From: Desulfobacula sp.
GTDB taxonomy: Bacteria > Desulfobacterota > Desulfobacteria > Desulfobacterales > Desulfobacteraceae
DNA length: 62,192 bases
Assembly (NCBI GenBank): GCA_013792075.1
Contig: VMSR01000221.1
Coordinates: 1-62,192, forward strand
Direction: 5' to 3'
A program made the translations under genes and the position numbers. Below the pieces are notes generated by a model that searched no databases, had not been told where the DNA came from, and worked only from the letters and a program-made list of their open reading frames with translations. Below, one piece after another: positions 45,759 to 53,820 of this stretch; the first letter of the stretch is position 1; each line of letters begins with the position of its first letter.

Positions 45759-47405
45759 TTAATTGTATTCTGCCCGGATATCCTTTTTACTGATTTTACC
45801 CACACTGGTTTTGGGGATGGCGGCGTTTAAGATGATTTTTGAGGGGACCCCGTATTTGGGGATCTGGCCCTTTTCCACAAAGGTCATGCAAAATGCCTGG
45901 ATATCGGCTTCAGACACCTTGTCCGGGTAGCCGTCCCTGAGCACCACCATGGCCAGGGGGCGTTCCCCCCATTTTTCGTCCGTGATGCCCACTACGGCCA
46001 CCTCGTTGACGGCCGGGTGCTGGCTGATGATGTCCTCCAGCTCCAGGGAGGAGATCCATTCTCCGCCGGTTTTGATCACATCCTTGAGCCTGTCGGTTAT
46101 CTTTAAATAGCCTTCCCCGTCAATAACCCCGATGTCGCCGGTGTGGAGCCAGCCGTTGGCCCAGAGCTCCTGGCTTTTTTCTTCGGATTTGACATAGCCC
46201 TGGGTGAGCCAGGGCGAGCGCGCCACCACTTCTCCTGCAGTCTTGCCGTCATGGGCAAGGGGGACGCCCTTCAAATCCACTATTTCCAGCTGGACAAAAG
46301 GTACGGGAAGCCCAGTTTTGCAGCGGATTTCGATTTGTTCGTCCTCCCCCCATTCCAGCATATGGGGCTTAAGGTTGGCCAGGGTGAGCAGGGGGCAGGT
46401 TTCAGACATGCCGTATCCGGTGTAAAGGTTGATCCCGAATCCCATGGCCTGCTTGCAAAGTCCCTTTGAAAGGGCGGACCCGCCGATGATAACCTTCCAG
46501 CCGGACAGGTCAAGATTTTTGATGGCAGGGCTGTTCACCAGCATGTTCATGATGGTGGGCACACAATGGGAATAGGTGACCTTTTCTTTGACAATGAGAT
46601 TGAGCAGCATTTCCGGTTCGTACCGGCCCGGATAGACCTGCTTGGCTCCCAGAAGGGTCATCAGGTAGGGCATGCCCCAGGCATGGACGTGGAACATGGG
46701 GGTGATGGGCATATAGACATCGGCCGAGGAGATAGTGGCCTGGGAGGCATAGGCGCACAGGCCTGCCATGGCCCCATAGGTGTGCAGGACGATCTGGCGG
46801 TGGGAAAAGAAGACCCCCTTGGGAAGACCGGTGGTTCCGGTGGTGTAAAAAGTGGTGGCCATGGTGTTCTCGTCAAAATCAGGGAAGTCATACCTAGCTG
46901 GGGTATCGGACATCAGGGCTTCGTATTCGCCGGAAAAGGACAGGTCTGTGGCCGGGATTTCCCGGGTATCTGACAGCAGAATGACCTGTTTTACGGTTTC
47001 GAACCGGGTCTGAACCGATGCCAGCAGGGGAACAAACTCTTCATTGACCAGGATCACATCGTCTTCTGCGTGGTTGATGGTGTAGATGAGCTGATCAGCG
47101 GTCAGGCGGATATTGATGGTATGGAGCACCGCCCCCATCATGGGGATGGCAAAAAAGCATTCCAGATACCGATGGGAATCCCAGTCCATGACCGCCACGG
47201 TATCGCCGGGTTTGACCCCCTGGCGTTCCAGCATGGCTGCCAGCTGTTTTACCCGCTGGCCAAAACTTTTATAGTCATACCGAAGAATATCCCTGTAGAC
47301 AATCTCCTGGTCGGGCGAATAAATCAATGGCGTATCCAAAAGGTGCTTGATCAGCAGGGGGGTGTTGTAAGCACTGGGGGTCGGGGTTATGGGTTTGGTT
47401 GTCAT
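45759..47405 (-). CDS. AMP-forming acyl-CoA synthetase (medium/long-chain fatty-acid type)
   Basis: A 548-residue ANL-family ligase that would activate a carboxylic acid to its CoA ester. Motifs: P-loop TFYTTGTTGLPKGVFFSH, YGMSETCPLLT (A5), LHTGDIGVIDGEGYLKITDR (A7-A8) and the C-terminal catalytic lysine in PKTSVGKISKKDIR. It most resembles the FadD3/medium-chain group. The acid is not known; fatty acids fit the beta-oxidation cluster at 55-59 kb. It lies 49 nt after a permease gene on the same strand, suggesting uptake and activation of one compound, possibly under the two-component system upstream. Confidence 0.9.
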   Translation of the reverse strand: MTTKPITPTPSAYNTPLLIKHLLDTPLIYSPDQEIVYRDILRYDYKSFGQRVKQLAAMLERQGVKPGDTVAVMDWDSHRYLECFFAIPMMGAVLHTINIRLTADQLIYTINHAEDDVILVNEEFVPLLASVQTRFETVKQVILLSDTREIPATDLSFSGEYEALMSDTPARYDFPDFDENTMATTFYTTGTTGLPKGVFFSHRQIVLHTYGAMAGLCAYASQATISSADVYMPITPMFHVHAWGMPYLMTLLGAKQVYPGRYEPEMLLNLIVKEKVTYSHCVPTIMNMLVNSPAIKNLDLSGWKVIIGGSALSKGLCKQAMGFGINLYTGYGMSETCPLLTLANLKPHMLEWGEDEQIEIRCKTGLPVPFVQLEIVDLKGVPLAHDGKTAGEVVARSPWLTQGYVKSEEKSQELWANGWLHTGDIGVIDGEGYLKITDRLKDVIKTGGEWISSLELEDIISQHPAVNEVAVVGITDEKWGERPLAMVVLRDGYPDKVSEADIQAFCMTFVEKGQIPKYGVPSKIILNAAIPKTSVGKISKKDIRAEYN

Positions 47406-47453
47406 TCTTTCTCCTTATTTTTAATGATTTTAAGGCGGTTCAATTCATCAAGT

Positions 47454-48812
47454 TTATATTTCTTCGGTTTGGGGTTTCATGACAAATCCGGGTATTTTCT
47501 GGGCCAGCAGCAGAAGATACAGGCCGATGCCGACCCCCATGCCCCAGGCAGGACCGAATTTGGCGATGACCATGCCCACAAAAAAGGCATACCCCTGGGC
47601 AGCCGGGGTTTTGACCATGGAGATGGCCACATAGGCGCAGGCAAATCCGGTGAGGATGAGGGTGATGGACAGGGCCACGGCCAGAAGCGGTTTCATGAAG
47701 GTGACCACCGGGACCAGGAAGATCAGAATAAAGGCAGGCCAATACCAGTTGAATGTGCCTGAAAAAATAGACTCCATATTTTTCCGCCCGGATTTGTAAC
47801 GCTCGGTTAAAAACACATGGACACCGGTCCAGATGGGTCCGTGGAGGGGGATAAAGGGGCCGGCCATCAGCAGATGGCCCATGTTCCGGATAAAGAGAAT
47901 GACATGACTTCGGGTATTGTCCAGTTCAATTTTTTCGTCGGTTCTTATTTTTCCGGCCTGTTCCAGAAGGGTATTGCCAAGGACCAGGTCGCCGAAGATA
48001 AAGATATAGATCATAAGGGCCAGGGGAAAGGCTTTTAAATAGACGGCCATGTCAGGCCATCCCACGAAAAAGGGGGAGACTGCTTTTATATATGCCCCGA
48101 TCTGGGGAATGTGCCAGCCCATTTGGATATCAAAGGAGAGCTCTCCTGACAGGGGGCCCACAATGGCGGCCACTAAAAAGCCCACCAGCAGCGCCATGGA
48201 GCCGACAAGATTCAGGACGCGGTTGTTTTGTCTTGCCCGGGTAAACCAGATGGAAAACATGAGCAGAAAGACCACGGCCCATACAATGGGAAGGGTGATG
48301 GGCATTTTGTCCAGGCGGCTGAATTCGGTATTAAAGGCGGCAATGGATCCGCCAAAAATAATGGCGGCCCGAAGCTCTGTGGGCACCCATTGGAAAAAGC
48401 GGTTGCCCAGGCCGGTGATGGCGAAAAACAGAAAAATGACCGACACGCAGACCGTCACCGCAACCATGGCCTGGATGGCCGGCACCCCGGCTTCATAGGT
48501 TCCTAGGAATGCCATGACCAGGGGAAGGGCCGGGGTGATCCAGCCCGGCGCATAGGGTTCGCCGCAGATCACCGTGGGCACGACCCACAGCCAGAACAGC
48601 TGGATCAGGACCACGGCCCAGGCCACTTCAAAGGGAACCTGGAAAAATTTCATGGTCAGGGCGGCCACCACACCGCCGGTGGCCGTGGTCAGCAATCCGC
48701 CCTGGATAATCTCAGGCAGGGAAAAGTTCACATGGATCCCGGGAATGCGGGTGGTAAATTTCCCCCAGCCAATACCCGGCTGGGAGGCGCCGTCTTCTCT
48801 TTTCATGGACAT
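47454..48812 (-). CDS. Multi-pass membrane permease (NCS2-like), substrate unknown
   Basis: A 452-residue protein with about twelve hydrophobic segments and no signal peptide. It has glycine-rich membrane stretches (EIIQGGLLTTATGGVVAALT and VPTELRAAIIFGGSIAAFN) that recall the NCS2/SulP fold, but I do not recognise a diagnostic transporter motif, so the family call is weak. AAAGGAG lies 7 nt before the ATG. The acyl-CoA ligase gene follows 49 nt later, so the cargo may be a carboxylate. An inverted repeat GACCT-N5-AGGTC lies 33 nt upstream at 48845-48859. Confidence 0.7.
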   Translation of the reverse strand: MSMKREDGASQPGIGWGKFTTRIPGIHVNFSLPEIIQGGLLTTATGGVVAALTMKFFQVPFEVAWAVVLIQLFWLWVVPTVICGEPYAPGWITPALPLVMAFLGTYEAGVPAIQAMVAVTVCVSVIFLFFAITGLGNRFFQWVPTELRAAIIFGGSIAAFNTEFSRLDKMPITLPIVWAVVFLLMFSIWFTRARQNNRVLNLVGSMALLVGFLVAAIVGPLSGELSFDIQMGWHIPQIGAYIKAVSPFFVGWPDMAVYLKAFPLALMIYIFIFGDLVLGNTLLEQAGKIRTDEKIELDNTRSHVILFIRNMGHLLMAGPFIPLHGPIWTGVHVFLTERYKSGRKNMESIFSGTFNWYWPAFILIFLVPVVTFMKPLLAVALSITLILTGFACAYVAISMVKTPAAQGYAFFVGMVIAKFGPAWGMGVGIGLYLLLLAQKIPGFVMKPQTEEI

Positions 48813-48844
48813 TTTTTTCTCCTTTGTTGGGATGAGTGGATAAA

Positions 48845-48859
48845 GACCTGTTATAGGTC
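48845..48859. promoter_or_regulatory. Possible operator upstream of the permease gene
   Basis: GACCT and AGGTC form a 5-bp inverted repeat with a 5-nt spacer, and ATAGGTC is then repeated directly at 48854-48868. The position, just upstream of the permease ATG and downstream of the response-regulator gene, suits a regulator site, but the repeat is short. Confidence 0.25.
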
Positions 48860-48958
48860 ATAGGTCATTTGAGCAAAGGAAAAAATCGGCAGGTTCCCCA
48901 TAAAGGAGTATGGAAAAATCTTAATTTTTTGTAGGTGGGTTTCCTACACAAGGCTTTT

Positions 48959-49630
48959 TCAGGCAGGTTCTTTGAAAACCCCGGTCTCCACCCAGATCAC
49001 GGCATGGCGGACCAGTTCACTGGCATTGTTCAGGTTTAACTTCTCCTTGATCCGTTCCCGGTAGGTGCCGATGGTTTTGATACTGATGTTGAGCTGGTTG
49101 GCAATTTGTTTGGAAGACAGCCCCTGTCCGATGAGCTGGAAAATTTCAAGCTCCCGGTCCGTGATTCTGCTCAAAGGGGATTTATGGACAAGGCCCGGCT
49201 GTTTCTGGAAGGAGTTGAGGATACGGCTCATGATCTTGGGGCTTACATGGATATGGCCGTCCATGATCCTGCGGATGGCCGTGACAACGGATTCAGAGGC
49301 TTCCTGCTTCATGATATACCCCTTGGCGCCGGCCATGATACACCGTTCCGCATGCAGAGCTTCGTCGTGCATGGACAGCACCAGGGAGGCGGTTGGCTTG
49401 TGGCGGGCACAAATTTCTCTGACCAGGTCCATGCCGTTGCTCTCTTTTAATGACAGGTCCACAATCACCAGATCCGGTCTGTGGACCCCTATAAGATCCA
49501 GGGCATGGTCTACCTCTTCGGCATGCCCGCACACACACATGTCCGGTTCATGCTCGATCATCTCTTCCATGCCCATTCTGAAAATGGGGTGGTCCTCCAC
49601 GATCAGGATTTTTAAACTGTCTTTTCCCAT
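48959..49630 (-). CDS. NarL/FixJ-type response regulator
   Basis: A 223-residue regulator: a receiver (VEDHPIFRMGME; acceptor Asp58 in VIVDLSLKE; Lys in YIMKQEA) and a C-terminal LuxR helix-turn-helix (ITDRELEIFQLIGQGLSSKQ and NISIKTIGTYRERIKEKLNL). Its ATG lies inside the 3' end of the kinase gene (19-nt overlap), so the pair is co-translated. The permease and acyl-CoA ligase genes follow downstream on the same strand and are the most likely targets. Confidence 0.93.
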   Translation of the reverse strand: MGKDSLKILIVEDHPIFRMGMEEMIEHEPDMCVCGHAEEVDHALDLIGVHRPDLVIVDLSLKESNGMDLVREICARHKPTASLVLSMHDEALHAERCIMAGAKGYIMKQEASESVVTAIRRIMDGHIHVSPKIMSRILNSFQKQPGLVHKSPLSRITDRELEIFQLIGQGLSSKQIANQLNISIKTIGTYRERIKEKLNLNNASELVRHAVIWVETGVFKEPA

Positions 49631-51810
49631 GGGGTCTCTTTTTCTAGGGTGCAGGTTTTTATAAGTTCCAGTCGGACCCGGGTTCCGCCCGTCGGGGTTT
49701 TTTCAAATCCAAGGGACGCGCCGATCCGGCTGGCCCGGTAGGACATGATCCGGATACCCATTCCCGGGGATGTATTGCCAAGGCCAATGCCGTTATCCTC
49801 AATGGTGAGTGTGACAATTTTGCCCAGATTCGTCAAGCAGATCTGGATAAGATTCCCTTTGGAGTGCTTGATGGCATTGTGAACGGCCTCGTGGGCAATA
49901 TAATAGGCATGGGTGGCCATTTCGTTGTCTTTAAAGGCCTGGGACATGTCCCAGGAGAGGGTGCAGGAAATGCGGAACACCTGTCTGACATAGGCGGCCA
50001 GCTCTTCAAGGGAGGCATCCAGTCCCCGGTCCGCCAGGTTCACCGGTGACAGCCCCCGGGAAAGGCCCCGGGTTTTTTCAATGGCATCCCGGATCAGGGT
50101 TCTGATTTTGCCGGCACGGTCAGCTTCCCAGGCCATTGGGCCCTGGGGTGCTTTTTCCTTAAGCCGCTGCTGGAGCATCTTTATCATCACTTCAATGCCG
50201 ATGAGCTGGGGGCAGAGGTCGTCATGGAGATCCATGGCAATTTTCTGGCGCTCCCGTTCACCAATGGTCAGGATTTCACGTTCCAGGCGCCGGGCATCGG
50301 TCATGTCTTCGATGGCGCCGAGTATGCAGGGTTCGTCCCACAGGGTTATCTGTTCAACGGAAATCATCCCCGTCCGTTTTTCTCCGGAGGCCGTGTAGAA
50401 ATCAATCTCTTTTTTTTTATCCCCGGGTTGGCAAAAGACCCCGATGGTTGTCAATTCCTTGCCGATGAGGTCAGGGGAACCATATCCGGTGAGTCCGAGA
50501 AAACTATCATTGACATTCATAATCCGCAGGTCTTTTAGCGCTGCGATGAACATGCTCGACGGGCTGCTTGTAAACGCTTTTGAGAACATCTCCTCTGAAA
50601 GACGGAGGGCCTGGGCTGTCATCTTGTGCCCATTGATTTCTGATTTAAGGTGGGTGCTGTAGCGATCCAGCCTGTCCATGAACCGGTTGAAATAGTCGGC
50701 CAGCTTACCGATCTCATCGGTTGATTCCACGGGCATCCGGATACTAAAATCTCCGGATGCCCCCATGGAGAATCGTTTCATGAGGGTCTGCAAAGGCAAA
50801 ATAACGGTGGTGTTCACCCACAGGGAGGTGGAAAAAACCAGGACACAGATCAAAAAGGCAATACTGAAAATGATATTTCGAATGGTTTTCAGGGGTGCAA
50901 ATATTTCATCCAGATAGCTGGCAGAGCAGACAATCCAGTCATATTCGGGAATATATTTGAAAATAACCATTTTTTCCCGGGCAAGGGTTTCTCCGGGATT
51001 TTTCCAGGTATAAACGGCTTTTCCGTTTTTTAGGTTGCAGATATCCCGGACAAAAAAACGGCCGTCCGTGTCCCGGGAATCATAGTAATTGCCGGTCATG
51101 AACGGGTGGACAATGAGATTGCCAGCCGTGTCGTTGATATAGGCGTATCCGGTCTTTCCAAAGCGCAGGCTTAAAATAGCGTCCCTGAAATCCGAAATAT
51201 GGATGAGGGCGTTGAACTCTTCCCGGTAGGTTGAGGCGGCAATGATCCAGTCCCAGGGTTCAAAATAGGACATATACATGGCCTTGGGCTTTAATGCCGC
51301 ATCTTCCGGATTTTTCCAATTGTATTCCAGGTACCCGGTTTTCATGCGGATCATGTCATGGACAAATGGATGGTGTGCAAAATTTTTTCCTGCCACCCCG
51401 GGGTTGGGGTGTTCAATGGCAATGCTGTCCGAGTTGGCACAAAAAATATACCCGGTTTTGCCAATGGTCTGGCTGAACAAAATTTTCCGGCACAGGGCCT
51501 TGGCCTCTTCCTCGGTTATCAGACCCGAGAGAAAATCCTTGTAAATTGCCTGGACAATCTCCTTGTTTTTTTCGGCAATGGCTTTGAGGTGGTTTTTTAT
51601 GGAGGTGGCGGCGGCCGTCCGGACCATGTTCTGAATGGTTTCGGTGGCCGTGGTCAGTTCACTTTCAATATTGGCTTCAATGGTGGCACGGACCTGCTGG
51701 TAAATCACGGCTCCTCCCACAAGTGTGGCCAGGACAAAGATCAGGGTATAGCCGCCCAGCAGCTTGGACCGGATCTTAAGATTTCTGAAAAACTGTGACA
51801 TTTGGGTCAT
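49612..51810 (-). CDS. NarX-type (HisKA_3) sensor kinase with double Cache domain
   Basis: A 732-residue membrane kinase. It has a membrane helix (LLGGYTLIFVLATLVGGAVIY), two Cache-type periplasmic modules in tandem (IGKTGYIFCANSD and FGKTGYAYINDTAG each mark one; both end in a DWI-AAS/CSASY strand), a second helix (IIFSIAFLICVLVFSTSLWV), HAMP, PAS (about 410-500), a HisKA_3 helix with His529 in IAMDLHDDLCPQL, and an ATPase domain (DNGIGLGN, GMGIRIMSYRA). The double Cache suggests a small extracellular ligand such as a carboxylate. The start codon overlaps the stop of a short exonuclease remnant in an ATGA. Confidence 0.91.
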   Translation of the reverse strand: MTQMSQFFRNLKIRSKLLGGYTLIFVLATLVGGAVIYQQVRATIEANIESELTTATETIQNMVRTAAATSIKNHLKAIAEKNKEIVQAIYKDFLSGLITEEEAKALCRKILFSQTIGKTGYIFCANSDSIAIEHPNPGVAGKNFAHHPFVHDMIRMKTGYLEYNWKNPEDAALKPKAMYMSYFEPWDWIIAASTYREEFNALIHISDFRDAILSLRFGKTGYAYINDTAGNLIVHPFMTGNYYDSRDTDGRFFVRDICNLKNGKAVYTWKNPGETLAREKMVIFKYIPEYDWIVCSASYLDEIFAPLKTIRNIIFSIAFLICVLVFSTSLWVNTTVILPLQTLMKRFSMGASGDFSIRMPVESTDEIGKLADYFNRFMDRLDRYSTHLKSEINGHKMTAQALRLSEEMFSKAFTSSPSSMFIAALKDLRIMNVNDSFLGLTGYGSPDLIGKELTTIGVFCQPGDKKKEIDFYTASGEKRTGMISVEQITLWDEPCILGAIEDMTDARRLEREILTIGERERQKIAMDLHDDLCPQLIGIEVMIKMLQQRLKEKAPQGPMAWEADRAGKIRTLIRDAIEKTRGLSRGLSPVNLADRGLDASLEELAAYVRQVFRISCTLSWDMSQAFKDNEMATHAYYIAHEAVHNAIKHSKGNLIQICLTNLGKIVTLTIEDNGIGLGNTSPGMGIRIMSYRASRIGASLGFEKTPTGGTRVRLELIKTCTLEKETPWEKTV

Positions 51811-51962
51811 CGGGTCTTGGCCCGGGTTTGCATATAGGTTTCCTGGATGAAGGCATCGGCACTGGCCCTGTGACGGGTCAGGTCGATTTCAATGGGATAG
51901 CTTGCGGAGCCAAACCCCGATGCTTCCACATCTACAATAAACGGCCGGAAATTTTTTTCCAT
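51807..51962 (-). pseudogene. 3'-5' exonuclease remnant, internally deleted
   Basis: A 51-codon frame with a ribosome site (AGGA) before the ATG. Its start, FIVDVEASGFGSASYPIEI, is the Exo I motif region of DnaQ-type exonucleases. Its end, RHRASADAFIQETY, looks like the Exo III region (H-x4-D). The central 100 or more residues, with Exo II, are gone, and the two ends are joined in frame. It cannot be an active exonuclease. The frame is kept open and its stop overlaps the ATG of the sensor kinase, so it may now act as a leader for coupled translation. Confidence 0.65.
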
Positions 51963-52021
51963 GGAGTTCCTGTTTTTAATACGGAGACAGAAAAAAAAGT
52001 AGCTTATAAAACACGCATATC

Positions 52022-52282
52022 CTATGCAAACAGGCAGACAAAGTCAAGATCAGACATAAGGCCGGTGATATGCACCTGATCCCTGCATTTAGGACAGATC
52101 AGCAGATCCACCTCATAAATTTTCTGAATAAGGCGTGCCCAGTTCTGCCGTGACTCTTTGGTTGTTGTTTGGGCCATGAGGTAACCGGTAACAGCGCAAA
52201 TAAAAACCGGGGCGCATCCTTGACACGGATATGGCCCGTGACTATAGTTTGTCGCATAACAGCGGATATGTTTAACCCCCTT
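52022..52282 (-). mobile_element. IS91-like transposase C-terminal remnant
   Basis: An open frame of 87 codons between two stops, without a start, encodes VKHIRCYATNYSHG and then RQNWARLIQKIYEVDLLICP with a following Cys-Pro-Lys-Cys. In IS91-type transposases the same order occurs: a HxVRYYGxYSN strand, then a W-A-R-L-I-x-K-I-Y-E-V-D-P-L-x-C-P-x-C zinc-ribbon-like end. The rest of the gene and the element ends are not found. It lies beside the exonuclease remnant, so the area appears to have been rearranged. Confidence 0.62.
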
Positions 52283-52295
52283 TTAGGCTGACCCC

Positions 52296-52649
52296 ATGAT
52301 TCAAAGAAAAGCAAATGTTACCTTAGGACTGGTGATGTCTCTGCTATTGGCGGTCAGTTCCCTCCAGGTCGCTGTGGTGCTGGATGCCTATGCAGGACAA
52401 TCCCTGCAGAAAAACCCCCTGACAGAACGGCTGATCCCTGCTGTTCTGGGTGAGGCCTTGGGGTCTGCCACCATCAACCGGCAGTCCCAATTCAAATCCT
52501 GGGACCGGTTCTGTAAATATGTCCTGATCTTTAGCCCGCTCCCGGCAGATGTCATTACACGCTGTGTTGCGGCCCTCTGCCAATTCAACCAAGGGTTTGC
52601 CCCATCAGCAGACCAAAAGATCTTTGCCAGCCGGGCGCCTCCTGCCTGA
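52296..52649 (+). CDS. Hypothetical protein with N-terminal hydrophobic segment (doubtful)
   Basis: A 117-codon frame that begins with a signal-like stretch (LGLVMSLLLAVSSLQVAVVLDAYAG). The rest is not recognised. Opposite-strand frames of similar length exist here, and no strong ribosome site is seen before the ATG, so it may not be a gene. It follows the transposase remnant. Confidence 0.3.
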   Translation: MIQRKANVTLGLVMSLLLAVSSLQVAVVLDAYAGQSLQKNPLTERLIPAVLGEALGSATINRQSQFKSWDRFCKYVLIFSPLPADVITRCVAALCQFNQGFAPSADQKIFASRAPPA

Positions 52650-52731
52650 AACTCTGAATCAAGGTAATTAATTGATCTTTGTCCTGGCAGCCCCATGTCC
52701 GGGGTCTGCCCATGCTACCAAAGGAGGCGTT

Positions 52732-52911
52732 ATGAATTACATGAATCTGCCCGGTACTGAAAAGAAATCCTTGTCCCCGTCAACCAGTGATTATTCTCCC
52801 AAAACCTACACCGTGGGGGAACAGATTTTTTTCGGCATCAAAATGTTTGCCATCGGCGGTGTTGTTTTCTTCTTGTTTTGGCTGGTTGAAAAACTGCACC
52901 TTTATTATTAA
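52732..52911 (+). CDS. Small single-span membrane protein
   Basis: A 59-residue protein with a polar N-terminal half and one membrane helix near its end (IKMFAIGGVVFFLFWLVEKL). AAGGAGG lies 4 nt before the ATG, a strong ribosome site, which supports translation. Function is unknown. Its neighbours give no hint; a strong hairpin follows at 52943-52976. Confidence 0.65.
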   Translation: MNYMNLPGTEKKSLSPSTSDYSPKTYTVGEQIFFGIKMFAIGGVVFFLFWLVEKLHLYY

Positions 52912-52942
52912 ATTTCCGGAGTCAATGGTTTAAAGCTTGGGA

Positions 52943-52976
52943 TACAGGTCCGGGAGCCAGGGTTCCCGGACCTGTA
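52943..52976. repeat. Strong hairpin downstream of the small membrane protein gene
   Basis: A perfect 13-bp inverted repeat (52943-52955 with 52964-52976, 8-nt loop) begins 32 nt after the stop codon. No T run follows, so it may be an mRNA-stabilising or pause hairpin. The remaining 52977-53156 stretch has no gene I can support. Confidence 0.6.
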
Positions 52977-53156
52977 CCTGCCATGGCCGTCAATTGTTTT
53001 CACCGGAGGCCCTGGTGGTCATTGATATAATAACTCAAGGTTCGGACTTCGGCGTTGCGGGAACGGGTCAGGCTTTTTTTGTTGTGCTTTTTATCAATAT
53101 TTCAGTATCTCCAGGTTGATGGGCGTTTCCTGGAAAACCATGGGAAGAAAAACAAA

Positions 53157-53196
53157 TTGACATAATATAACGACTGTTATATTATGGGCGTTATAT
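53157..53196 (+). promoter_or_regulatory. Promoter and palindromic operator of the TetR-flavoprotein operon
   Basis: TTGACA (53157-53162) and TATTAT (53180-53185) lie 17 nt apart, a near-consensus sigma-70 promoter. A perfect 11-bp inverted repeat, CATAATATAAC and GTTATATTATG with a 4-nt spacer (53161-53186), covers the whole core promoter, and one more half-site GTTATAT follows at 53190-53196. This is the layout of a TetR-type self-repressed promoter. The ATG of the TetR gene is at 53218, after GGAGG. Confidence 0.85.
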
Positions 53197-53217
53197 GAAC
53201 CTTTTCATGGAGGAAAC

Positions 53218-53820
53218 ATGCCGCCCAAGCAAACCATTACCAGGGAAATGATTGTTGAAGCCGCCTTTGTGCTGGTCAGAAAAAAGGGCCTATCCGCCCT
53301 GTCGGCGCGAAATATCGCAAAGGCGCTCAATTGCTCCACCCAACCGATCTATTCCTGTTATAAAACCATGGAGGCCCTTGAACAAGAGGTCATACAAAAA
53401 GCCGTTTCTTTTGTTGAAAGCCAGTTTTTCCTAAAAAAATCTTTGTCGGATAACAATTTTAAACAGATTGGCCTTGGGTATATCGCCCTGGCCCAACAGG
53501 AGAAACACCTGTTTGACTTGCTGTATCTGTCAGGCCGGGTGGTCCTTGATTTTGAAAACCATATTTTCCCCATCGACAAGGTTTTGCTTCTGGATCTCAT
53601 GCGGCAAGACCCCTATCTTGAGCCCCTTGCCGAAGAAGATTTGCTGGAACTTCTTTGCCACATGTGGATTTATACCCATGGGCTGACCGTATTGACCCGC
53701 ACCAACCCGTCTGTTTCAGAGACTTTTGTTCAAACCGCCCTGGACAAAATGGGCAGTCTGATAATCAAAAACAAACTAATGGAAAAAGGAAGGTCAGACT
53801 ATGAAAATAGTTGTGATTAA
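53218..53820 (+). CDS. TetR/AcrR-family repressor
   Basis: A 200-residue regulator with an N-terminal helix-turn-helix (ITREMIVEAAFVLVRKKG and LSARNIAKALNCSTQPIYSC) and a helical ligand-binding part. The palindrome over its own promoter suggests autorepression relieved by an unknown ligand. The gene overlaps the start of the flavodoxin-fold gene by 20 nt, so the two are made together, and the reductase is likely induced by one of its own substrates or a related compound. Confidence 0.9.
   Translation: MPPKQTITREMIVEAAFVLVRKKGLSALSARNIAKALNCSTQPIYSCYKTMEALEQEVIQKAVSFVESQFFLKKSLSDNNFKQIGLGYIALAQQEKHLFDLLYLSGRVVLDFENHIFPIDKVLLLDLMRQDPYLEPLAEEDLLELLCHMWIYTHGLTVLTRTNPSVSETFVQTALDKMGSLIIKNKLMEKGRSDYENSCD

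Noticed and set aside
52388-52696. Minus-strand frame of 102 codons
   Set aside because: No family motif, no ribosome site, and it overlaps other equally weak frames.
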